Of a stretch of DNA of 10,883 nucleotides, positions 1-6,026 are shown in pieces. The notes under the pieces are model-generated. The model ran no database searches. It was not told where the DNA came from and saw nothing but the letters and a program-made list of their open reading frames with translations. Source of the DNA: Spirochaetaceae bacterium (GTDB lineage: Bacteria > Spirochaetota > Spirochaetia > SZUA-6 > Fen-1364); contig PLNO01000217.1 in the NCBI GenBank assembly GCA_003141795.1, forward strand, positions 1 to 10,883, given 5' to 3'. Made by a program: the position numbers and the translations under genes. Numbering within the stretch: the first letter of the stretch is position 1; each line of letters starts with the position of its first letter.

Positions 1-138
1 CTTCGACCGTGCGGCAAAGCCGTACACGAGGCCGGGGAACCGCATGTCGCCGGCGTATTTCGCCTTGCCCGTCACGAGCTCGTACCCGTCGACCTTCCGT
101 ACCCGGGTGCCGACGACTCTCAACTTCTCTTCCGTCAT
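1..138 (-). CDS. Molybdenum hydroxylase (xanthine dehydrogenase family) molybdopterin-binding large subunit, N-terminal 46 codons only
   Basis: The ATG is at 138-136 and the frame stays open to the window edge, giving 46 residues that begin MTEEKLRVVGTRVRKVDGYE. The pattern 'VGTRVRKVDGYELVTGKAKYAGDM' resembles the start of molybdopterin-binding large subunits of the xanthine dehydrogenase / aldehyde oxidase family, in which the first domain begins with a G-x-(D/K)-x-x-(T/V)-G-x-A-x-Y-x-x-D segment. Its ATG overlaps the TGA of the preceding 2Fe-2S gene in an ATGA junction (4 nt), as expected for translationally coupled subunits of one enzyme. The large subunit would carry the Mo-cofactor and substrate pocket, but none of the catalytic part lies in the window. 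The substrate (xanthine, another purine, nicotinate, an aldehyde) therefore cannot be read. The gene is cut by the window, not broken. Confidence 0.85.
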   Translation of the reverse strand, partial: MTEEKLRVVGTRVRKVDGYELVTGKAKYAGDMRFPGLVYGFAARSK

Positions 139-602
139 GCCTTCAACGCCCCGCTGGCCCTCTGAACGGCCTTGATGATCTTCACGTATCCGGTGCAGCG
201 GCAGAAGTTACCGCTGAGCGCTTCTTCGATTTCAGGTATCCCCGGCCGTGGGTTCTTCGTGAGCAGCGCCTTCGTGCTCAGAACCATGCCCGGCGTGCAG
301 TACCCGCACTGCACGGCCCCTTCCTCCAGGAATGCTTCCTGGATGGGGTGGAGCTTGCCGTCCTTGCCGGCTACCCCTTCGATGGTTTCCACCGTGCGGC
401 CCTGCAGCTTCGGCGCGTACATGAGGCAGGCGTTCACGGGATCCCCGTCCACGAGGATCGTACACGCCCCGCACTCCCCCCTGCCGCAGCCTTCCTTGGT
501 GCCGGTGAGGCCGAGCACATTGCGCAGGAGATCGAGCACCCTCATGTCCTGGGGCGCCTCGACCGCCACGTCATCTCCGTTGCACACGAACTCGATTCGC
601 AT
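135..602 (-). CDS. Molybdenum hydroxylase 2Fe-2S subunit (XdhC/CoxS-like small subunit)
   Basis: This is a 155-residue protein of the usual size for the small iron-sulfur subunit of three-subunit molybdenum hydroxylases. The N-terminal ferredoxin-like domain has the plant-type cluster pattern C39-x4-C44-x2-C47-x11-C59 (GCGRGECGACTILVDG). The C-terminal four-helix domain has C99-x2-C102 (QCGYCTPGM) and C134-x-C136 (NFCRCTGY), which bind the second 2Fe-2S cluster next to the Mo-cofactor. By family knowledge it passes electrons from the Mo centre to the FAD subunit, in the cytoplasm. I chose the ATG at 602-600 because AGGAGA lies just upstream and the protein then starts MRIEFVCNGD, as is usual for the family. 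An upstream in-frame start (626) would run into the FAD gene. It lies 8 bp after the FAD-subunit stop and overlaps the large-subunit start by 4 nt. Confidence 0.95.
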   Translation of the reverse strand: MRIEFVCNGDDVAVEAPQDMRVLDLLRNVLGLTGTKEGCGRGECGACTILVDGDPVNACLMYAPKLQGRTVETIEGVAGKDGKLHPIQEAFLEEGAVQCGYCTPGMVLSTKALLTKNPRPGIPEIEEALSGNFCRCTGYVKIIKAVQRASGALKA

Positions 603-610
603 TGTGTCTC

Positions 611-1444
611 CTAGGCCTTCACGCACTCTTCAAGGCATTCTCTGAACAGCGACCCGCTCACGAGCCTGCGGTACTCGACGCTCGCGCGCACGTCGGTGAT
701 GGGGGCGATCTCCGCGTCAACCGCGGCGAGGATGCCCTTCACGTCGAGTGCACCCGCCTTCGCGCCCTTCAGGAGCTCCTCGGTCTTCCGCAGCCGCAGG
801 GGGATCGGTGCCACGGAGCCGATGGCTGCACGGGCATCGCTGATCGTACCCTTCTCCTTCACGAGCCAGAGCGCGACGTTCACCTGGGAGATGGCCTGAC
901 CGTTGCGTTTTCCGATCATGCGGAAGGCCGACGATCCCGTCCGATGTCGTGCATCGATGCGGATCTCCACGAGAAGCTCGTCCGCCCTGATCACCGTCTT
1001 CTTCGGACCGAGGAAGAAGTCCTCGGCCTTCACCTCGCGCGCGCCTGCCGCGGAGGCCAGGACGAACACCGCGTCCAGCGCGACCAGAGGGGCCAGCGTA
1101 TCGCCGCAGGGGGAGGCGTTGCAGATGTTCCCTCCGATGGTGGCGAGGTTCCTGATCTGCGGAGACCCGATGGATCCCGCGCCCTGCGACAGGCAGGTCG
1201 GAAGGTCGCGGTGCGAAGCGATGTCCGCCACGCGCGCCACCGCGCCTATGGCGATGCCCGTCGGTGTCACGCGTATTCCACCCATGGAGGGGATCGACCC
1301 CACGTCGACGAGCGTGTCGGGGGAGATGACGAAGTCGGCAAGGATCACGGCGAGGTCCGTTCCTCCGGCGATGGGTTTCGGTTTGCTCTTGCTCTGGAGG
1401 AGACCCAATGCCTCCTCGACTGTATGCGCGACGCAGTACTCCAT
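611..1444 (-). CDS. Molybdenum hydroxylase FAD-binding subunit (XdhB/CoxM-like medium subunit)
   Basis: The 277 residues match the usual 270-300 of CoxM/XdhB-type FAD subunits. The two FAD-contacting loops of the vanillyl-alcohol-oxidase-type flavin fold are present: PIAGGTDL at about residues 24-31 and ATIGGNICNASPCGD at about 101-115. The rest matches the CO-dehydrogenase flavoprotein C-terminal domain pattern (for example AIGSVAPIPLRL near 207-218). By family knowledge the subunit takes electrons from the 2Fe-2S subunit and hands them to NAD(+), ferredoxin or another acceptor. The ATG at 1444 follows a GGGGGAAG ribosome site and lies 11 bp after the stop of the GrdC-GrdD fusion gene, so it reads as a continuation of the reductase operon. 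I see no substrate signature in this subunit. Confidence 0.94.
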   Translation of the reverse strand: MEYCVAHTVEEALGLLQSKSKPKPIAGGTDLAVILADFVISPDTLVDVGSIPSMGGIRVTPTGIAIGAVARVADIASHRDLPTCLSQGAGSIGSPQIRNLATIGGNICNASPCGDTLAPLVALDAVFVLASAAGAREVKAEDFFLGPKKTVIRADELLVEIRIDARHRTGSSAFRMIGKRNGQAISQVNVALWLVKEKGTISDARAAIGSVAPIPLRLRKTEELLKGAKAGALDVKGILAAVDAEIAPITDVRASVEYRRLVSGSLFRECLEECVKA

Positions 1445-1455
1445 CTCTTCCCCCG

Positions 1456-4023
1456 CTACGAAAGGAAATGTGCGCTTCGGAGGTGCTCTGCCGCCGCGGC
1501 AGCATCCTCCGACGCGACAAGCACGATCGGTCCGGTGCAGCCCATTGCCGGTTGGCAGTAGATCCCCTGGGAGAGCAGGTGCCTCACGGCATTGTCGATC
1601 TCCAGGACATCGATCCCCTCGATCTCGTGATGGACGACCTTCTTTGCAGGTCCCTGCTGGCCGGCCGGCTGCGCGGCGACGGCATCCCTGCCCGCCGCGC
1701 CAGCGGCATTTCTCCCCGCCTTTTCCTTCAACCCTGCCAGGAGAGCGGAAAGGCCCGCGCCCTCTGCCCTGCCTTTTTCTTCCTTATAGATGCGATACAA
1801 CCCGCCTCGGACGGCCCGTGCCATGAACAGCAGGGCATTCGCCACGACGGGCGCCGCTGTTGCGCGGGAGATGATGGCCACGGCGGGCGCCCCGTCGCCG
1901 ACCCCCGGGCCATACCCGTCGCCCGTCACCTCGATGCGTCCCCCCGTGGTGAAAGTGGAGAGGAGCTTCACGACGGCATTGCCCGTGAGCGAATCGCAGA
2001 CCAGCACGTCAACCGCACCTGCCAGGATGTCGTTCCCCCGCAGCAGCGTGTCCCCGCGCGTGGAGCCGGTGAGCTTCACGGGGTATCCCTTTGCGGAGAG
2101 CTCCTTCACGATCTGCACGGCACGCGCGGCGCCGTCCAGGTTGAGGAACCCCACCGTCGGCTCGGCGTGACCGCAGGACTTGGCCACGGAGATGCCCGCG
2201 ATCGCATTGTTCACCATTGCACCGACCCGGTCGGCCGACGCGGTCCCCGTCGTCGAGGCGATGAAGAGCTCATGGCCGTTGCCGGGCGCCGTGAGGTGCC
2301 CGACGGTGGCCACACCGATCGGGAACGGATAGTGGAACGTCACCGCGGCCTGGATGTCCCCATGAGCGAGTGATTCTTCCATGAGGCGATGCGCGGCCGC
2401 GGGATCGTCGGAGTCCCTGCCGAAGAGGACAGGCTGCACGGACGGGTCCTGTCGGGCAGCTTCCGCTGCGCCCCGCAGGAGCTCGTCCTTGCCTGACTCC
2501 GACCCCGGAATGGTGAGCCCGATGCGGAATGCGGCGATAGCCGCGCCGCTCGCAACCGCGCGGCTCGCACCGGCTTCCTCCGCGCTCCTCCTGTCCCATT
2601 TCTCCACCAGCAGGGAGACGCCGTCGAAGAGGTTCGTCATGCGGCCGAGGAACAGGCTTCCCTTGCCGATGAGAAGCCCCCGCGTGAAAGTCCCCTGCCG
2701 CGCCCACTGGAGGAACCAGCCCAACGCGGGCACACCCGAGGGGATGTGTCCCTGCGTCGGCGCCCAGCCCGTGACTCCGTGCGCCTGGATGAAGGCGTCC
2801 ATATCGGGCTTGGCGATCTCCTTCTTCATGACCGCCATCGCCGCGATCATCTTCACGTTCGCCAGGGTCACGTTGCCCGCACCCGCGGCCTCCGTGATCT
2901 CGGGGTTCTGGAGCTCGGGTGCGTAGCAGTCGATGTCGGAGAAGCGGAGCCCCACCCGGGAGAGGGGCTCGGCGACGAGGTCCTGGATCACCGCCTGCGG
3001 CGATGAGCCGGAGCCGATCTTGTGCATGCCCACGACGTCGTTGCGGACGAGAAGCCCCTCGTCGGCATCGCCGTCGATGAGCAGCGCGAAGGCGCCCATG
3101 CAGTCTTCCAGCACGGGGAAGCCCTTTTCGATGTGCTTCTTCGCGTTCATGGCGAGCTTCGCCGTCGTCCCGCCCGCCACGACGACTACGCGCTTCACGG
3201 TGCCCGCCTCCACCATGGAGGCGCCGTGGAGGATCCCGTGCGCGGGTCCGGCGCAGAAGGAGCGCACGTCGCATCCCGTGGCGTTCGCCAGGCCGCAGAG
3301 CTCGCCGATGGACTTCGCGAAGTTGCCCCCGCCGCGTTGATTGATGTCACCGCAGGCCTCTTCCGAGGTCTCGATGATGTAGCCGATGCTGCGCGGGTCG
3401 ATGCCGTTGTCCTTCAAGAGCCTGCGCAGCGCGTACACGGCCGTGGCCTTGGAGGCGAGGTTCTCCATGATCGTGTGCGCGCTCAGGTTGATGTCCGTGG
3501 GATGCGCGGAGCGCACGCAGCCCACGACATGGCCTTCGGTAACCAGGGGGAGCGCCCCCCCTGCAATCTCCTTGGCCAGCGCCTCCGCATCGAGGCTGTC
3601 CTTGAGCTTCGTGAGGTCCGCGCCTGCAAGCGCATCGTCGGACTGGAACAATGCCAGCGCTTCCTCGTGGAAGCCGGTTTCCAGCGCGACCAGGTCGAAG
3701 GTGTCGGAGAGCTTCATGAGCGCGTAGAGCGTCTTCTCACCGACTATCGCTCCGAACGCGCCTCTGGGCGCGGAGTCCCGCGCCCTTGTTGCCGTGTGCC
3801 AGGGCCGGGGCGGCAGGCTCCGCGGGCTGATGTTTCCAATGAATGCCTGGTTGGGCGGATACGCGACGACCTGGTCGAAGCTCCTAAGCGAGCGCGGAAG
3901 CGCCGTGAGGAACTCCGAACCGGGATTCGTCGCGCGTTCCGACGCCGGGGTCGTCCCGTGCTCCACGGTGAAAAACGGGCAGTGAAAGAGGCTGTAGGAG
4001 CACGCTGAGACGACGGGGTACAT
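1456..4023 (-). CDS. grdCD: Glycine/sarcosine/betaine reductase component C, GrdC-GrdD fusion (acetyl-phosphate-forming)
   Basis: One uninterrupted 855-residue frame joins two proteins that are separate genes in the grd operons I know. Residues 1 to about 477 are GrdC, a FabH/thiolase-like subunit. It has ACGDINQRGGGNFAK near 223-237, a FabH-like SFCAGPAHG with candidate nucleophile C257, AHGVTGWAPTQGHIPSGVP near 414-432, and GRMTNLFDGVS near 460-470, where free-standing GrdC normally ends. After an Ala-rich junction of about 20 residues, residues from about 500 are GrdD, a PlsX-like subunit: RIGLTIPGSE, HYPFPIGVATVGHLT, DVLVCDSLTGN, and GIYCQPAMGCTGP near 820-832, whose C829 is the probable acyl-carrying cysteine. 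Component C takes the carboxymethyl group from GrdA and releases acetyl phosphate. I chose the ATG at 4023, 1 bp after the thioredoxin stop, because GrdC proteins begin MxYPV. A TTG at 4032 with GAGGAG upstream would add three residues. Confidence 0.93.
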   Translation of the reverse strand: MYPVVSACSYSLFHCPFFTVEHGTTPASERATNPGSEFLTALPRSLRSFDQVVAYPPNQAFIGNISPRSLPPRPWHTATRARDSAPRGAFGAIVGEKTLYALMKLSDTFDLVALETGFHEEALALFQSDDALAGADLTKLKDSLDAEALAKEIAGGALPLVTEGHVVGCVRSAHPTDINLSAHTIMENLASKATAVYALRRLLKDNGIDPRSIGYIIETSEEACGDINQRGGGNFAKSIGELCGLANATGCDVRSFCAGPAHGILHGASMVEAGTVKRVVVVAGGTTAKLAMNAKKHIEKGFPVLEDCMGAFALLIDGDADEGLLVRNDVVGMHKIGSGSSPQAVIQDLVAEPLSRVGLRFSDIDCYAPELQNPEITEAAGAGNVTLANVKMIAAMAVMKKEIAKPDMDAFIQAHGVTGWAPTQGHIPSGVPALGWFLQWARQGTFTRGLLIGKGSLFLGRMTNLFDGVSLLVEKWDRRSAEEAGASRAVASGAAIAAFRIGLTIPGSESGKDELLRGAAEAARQDPSVQPVLFGRDSDDPAAAHRLMEESLAHGDIQAAVTFHYPFPIGVATVGHLTAPGNGHELFIASTTGTASADRVGAMVNNAIAGISVAKSCGHAEPTVGFLNLDGAARAVQIVKELSAKGYPVKLTGSTRGDTLLRGNDILAGAVDVLVCDSLTGNAVVKLLSTFTTGGRIEVTGDGYGPGVGDGAPAVAIISRATAAPVVANALLFMARAVRGGLYRIYKEEKGRAEGAGLSALLAGLKEKAGRNAAGAAGRDAVAAQPAGQQGPAKKVVHHEIEGIDVLEIDNAVRHLLSQGIYCQPAMGCTGPIVLVASEDAAAAAEHLRSAHFLS

Positions 4024-4024
4024 T

Positions 4025-4345
4025 TCAGCCAACCTTCATCTCCTCGACGGCAGTCTTGATCTGCTCGGCGGTGAACTCCTTCGTGAACGTGGCGACCTTC
4101 TGCCCGTCCTTGTAGATGAGCACGGTGGGAAGTCCGAGGACCTTCTCCCGCATGGCCAGACGCCTGTTGCCCTGGATGTTCACCCTTCCGAACTCCGCTT
4201 TTCCCGCCAGCTCCGCTTCCAGAGCCTCCATCTGCGGCATCATCTCGATGCACGATTCGCACGTGGTGCCCCAGAAGTCGACGAGATACACGCCCTTGGA
4301 GGCGAGCACGGTCTGATCAAAATTGTCCTTGTCGAGCTCTTTCAT
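4025..4345 (-). CDS. trxA: Thioredoxin of the grd system, active site CESC
   Basis: A 106-residue single-domain thioredoxin. The strand LVDFWG leads into C29-E-S-C32, and the cis-proline loop is GLPTV (P73). The stretch RRLAMREKVLGLPT closely resembles what I recall of thioredoxins from amino-acid reductase operons. Its family role is to reduce oxidised selenoprotein A with electrons from the adjacent thioredoxin reductase. The active site lacks the textbook WCGPC: W25 is four residues before the first cysteine, and Glu-Ser replaces Gly-Pro. Atypical CxPC-like sites are common in grd thioredoxins, but the Ser in place of Pro should raise the redox properties question. The ATG at 4345 follows GAGGGGG with 8 nt spacing. 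It lies 13 bp after grdA, and its TGA is 1 bp before the chosen grdCD ATG. Confidence 0.93.
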   Translation of the reverse strand: MKELDKDNFDQTVLASKGVYLVDFWGTTCESCIEMMPQMEALEAELAGKAEFGRVNIQGNRRLAMREKVLGLPTVLIYKDGQKVATFTKEFTAEQIKTAVEEMKVG

Positions 4346-4358
4346 CTCTCCAACCCCC

Positions 4359-4820
4359 TCATGTGAGGAGCTTCTTCCGGATGGACGATACTTCTTTCAC
4401 GATCTCGTCCACGGGGAGGACCATCTCCATCATGCTGATGTTCTGTTCGTACACGGCAGGATCGATCTCCTGCTTTATCTCAGGCTCGAGAATGTGGAAC
4501 GTGGGGAGTCCCAACTGGACTCCTGTCAATGCACCTGCGAACGCGGGGTCTCCGGCGATCACGGTTTCCGCGATCATTCCGCTCGCCTCGGCATCTGCGC
4601 CGCCAAGGAGGACTACGATGTTCTCCTTGCCGTGCTGCTCAGCCAGGGCGAGAACCCTCTTCTGGTTCTCCAGGTCCATTGCACCTGCCGACGTTCAGAC
4701 AAAGCACGAGGTCACGGAAAAAACCACCTGCACGTTCTTTCCCGTCAGGCACGCTTCGATGGCTCCGCCTGGAACTCCGTCGCGGTCGCCAAGAATGATG
4801 ATCTTTTTCCCGTCCAACAT
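4359..4820 (-). CDS. grdA: Glycine/sarcosine/betaine reductase selenoprotein A (GrdA), in-frame TGA = selenocysteine 42
   Basis: Reading through the TGA at 4697-4695 gives 153 residues, the usual size for GrdA. The upstream part starts [20 protein letters not shown] and reaches the diagnostic redox motif C39-F-V-U42, followed by [14 protein letters not shown]. Downstream, [16 protein letters not shown] and [17 protein letters not shown] are also typical of GrdA. GrdA is a small soluble carrier: selenocysteine 42 attacks the component-B-bound substrate, becomes Se-carboxymethylated, passes the group to component C, and is re-reduced by thioredoxin through the C39-U42 selenide-sulfide. The ATG at 4820 is 8 nt after a strong AAGGAGG. 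A second in-frame ATG at 4826 is only 2 nt from it and is less likely. A standard gene caller would report only the part after the TGA (4679-4359). Homology running unbroken across the TGA argues against a pseudogene. Confidence 0.96.
4650..4687 (-). promoter_or_regulatory. Candidate SECIS region of grdA: two abutting hairpins
   Basis: Seven nt after the grdA TGA there is a 5-bp stem CAGGU/ACCUG (4687-4683 with 4675-4671) closing a 7-nt loop GCAAUGG. Directly abutting it is a perfect 7-bp stem GAGAACC/GGUUCUC (4670-4664 with 4656-4650) with loop AGAAGAG. Bacterial SECIS elements are short hairpins inside the coding region just after the UGA, so the first hairpin is the natural candidate. The second may stabilise it or act with it. 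No folding energies were computed. Confidence 0.55.
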
Positions 4821-4828
4821 GCACATCA

Positions 4829-4835
4829 CCTCCTT
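4829..4835 (-). promoter_or_regulatory. Strong Shine-Dalgarno of grdA
   Basis: AAGGAGG on the minus strand, 8 nt before the ATG at 4820. It decides between two in-frame ATGs (4826 and 4820), since the upstream one would be only 2 nt away. It is the strongest ribosome site in the window, which fits the expectation that GrdA is made in larger amounts than the other subunits. Confidence 0.75.
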
Positions 4836-4856
4836 CCCGTTCAGGATGCGAAAGCT

Positions 4857-6026
4857 CTACGGCAATGCCAGGACTTCTTTTACTTGTTCCTTTTCAATCG
4901 AGAGAAGGCAGGGCGCTTCCCCCACATTGTAGCGCGCCGCGATGTTCTTGAACCTGAGGGCGTGCAGCTTGATGATGCAGACCCCCCGCTCCTCGGCCTG
5001 CTTCTCCACGGCCGGGATGAGGTCGAGACTGCGCTGGACCGACGGAGAGTAGAAGTACAGCAGGTACGTGTCTCCCGCCCGCTGCACCGCTTTGGCGTAC
5101 TCGTCGATCTCCGTCAGCTCGCGGTCGGCCTGGTAGGCGGCGATCGCCCCGTCGGAAGCGGCCGTGACGACCTGTCGGAGGGCCTTCACGCGAACGTCGC
5201 CGGCAGCGAACACGCGCGGACGATTCGTCTCCATCGTATCGTTCGTGGGGATGTAGCCGTTCTTGATGGTGACGAAGTCCCCGATGAACGAGGTCTGTGG
5301 CACCGTACCCACGAAGAGGAACACGCCGTCACAGGGGATGCTCTCCTCTTCAGAGGTCGAAAGATTGCGCACCCGCACGGCTTCCACGGTCTCCGAGCCT
5401 TCAATGGCGAGGGTGGAGCGGTTCCACTTCCACGTCATTTTCGGATTGGCGCGGGCGGTCTCCGCCTGCGTCTTGTTGCACGTGAGGATGCCCTCGTCGT
5501 GCGCCACGATCATGATCACCTCGTCGGCGAACCTGCTGATGTACCCGGCCTCTTCCACCGCGGTCTCTCCGCTGCCGATCACCACGACCCTGCCGCCCTC
5601 GAAGAGCTCAGCGTCGCAGGTTGCGCAGTAGGAGACGCCGCGCCCGGAGTACTCCGCTTCACCCGGCACGCCCAGCTTGCGAGGCTCGCACCCGGGAGCA
5701 AGGATTATGCTGCGCGCACCGTAGGGCCCGCCCCTGCTGGTGCGAACGACGTACATGCCGTTCTCCTCGCTGAACCCCAGGACGTCCGCCTGCTCGAAGC
5801 GGGCCCCCATCTCCTTGGCGTGATCCCGGAAACGGTCCATGAGCTCCCTGCCGCCGATGCCTCCGGGGAAGCCCGGGTAGTTCTCCATCTTCTCCGTCGT
5901 TGCCGCCTGACCGCCCGGCCGTTTACGGTCGAGGATCAGCGTCGAGCGTTTTGCGCGCGCCGCATAGACGCCGGCGGACAGCCCGCCCGTCCCCGCCCCG
6001 ATGATGAGTACGTCGAAAACGTCCAT
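4857..6026 (-). CDS. trxB: Thioredoxin reductase (TrxB-type flavoprotein) with extra C-terminal thioredoxin-like domain
   Basis: Residues 1 to about 305 are a low-molecular-weight thioredoxin reductase. They contain the FAD dinucleotide fold GAGTGG (10-15), PGGQAATTEKMENYPGF (37-53), redox-active C134-A-T-C137, a second nucleotide fold GSGETAVEEA (151-160) and the FAD-closing motif VFAAGD (272-277). The protein is 389 residues, about 75 longer than usual. The tail (about 315-389) has a thioredoxin-like order: strand TYLLYFYS, helix, strand VCIIKL, then GEAPCLL with a possible cis-proline at P372. It has SPSVQRS instead of CxxC. The HRRxxxR signature normally found after the second fold is missing (it reads IVAHDEGILTCNKT), so the electron donor may not be NADPH. 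Its role here would be to reduce the neighbouring thioredoxin and so GrdA. The ATG overlaps the grdE stop by 1 nt (TGATG). The gap to grdA is 36 bp. Confidence 0.93.
   Translation of the reverse strand: MDVFDVLIIGAGTGGLSAGVYAARAKRSTLILDRKRPGGQAATTEKMENYPGFPGGIGGRELMDRFRDHAKEMGARFEQADVLGFSEENGMYVVRTSRGGPYGARSIILAPGCEPRKLGVPGEAEYSGRGVSYCATCDAELFEGGRVVVIGSGETAVEEAGYISRFADEVIMIVAHDEGILTCNKTQAETARANPKMTWKWNRSTLAIEGSETVEAVRVRNLSTSEEESIPCDGVFLFVGTVPQTSFIGDFVTIKNGYIPTNDTMETNRPRVFAAGDVRVKALRQVVTAASDGAIAAYQADRELTEIDEYAKAVQRAGDTYLLYFYSPSVQRSLDLIPAVEKQAEERGVCIIKLHALRFKNIAARYNVGEAPCLLSIEKEQVKEVLALP

Noticed and set aside
2270..3274. Minus-strand frame of 334 codons inside grdCD
   Set aside because: It is an Arg/Gly/His-rich out-of-frame translation of the grdCD sequence with no motifs.
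4024..4032. TTG start for grdCD three codons upstream
   Set aside because: It has a good GAGGAG upstream, but GrdC proteins start at MxYPV, matching the ATG at 4023. It remains possible.
4821..4856. Possible terminator or promoter in the widest gap (trxB to grdA)
   Set aside because: The 36 bp contain the strong ribosome site but no inverted repeat with a T-run and no convincing -35/-10 pair.
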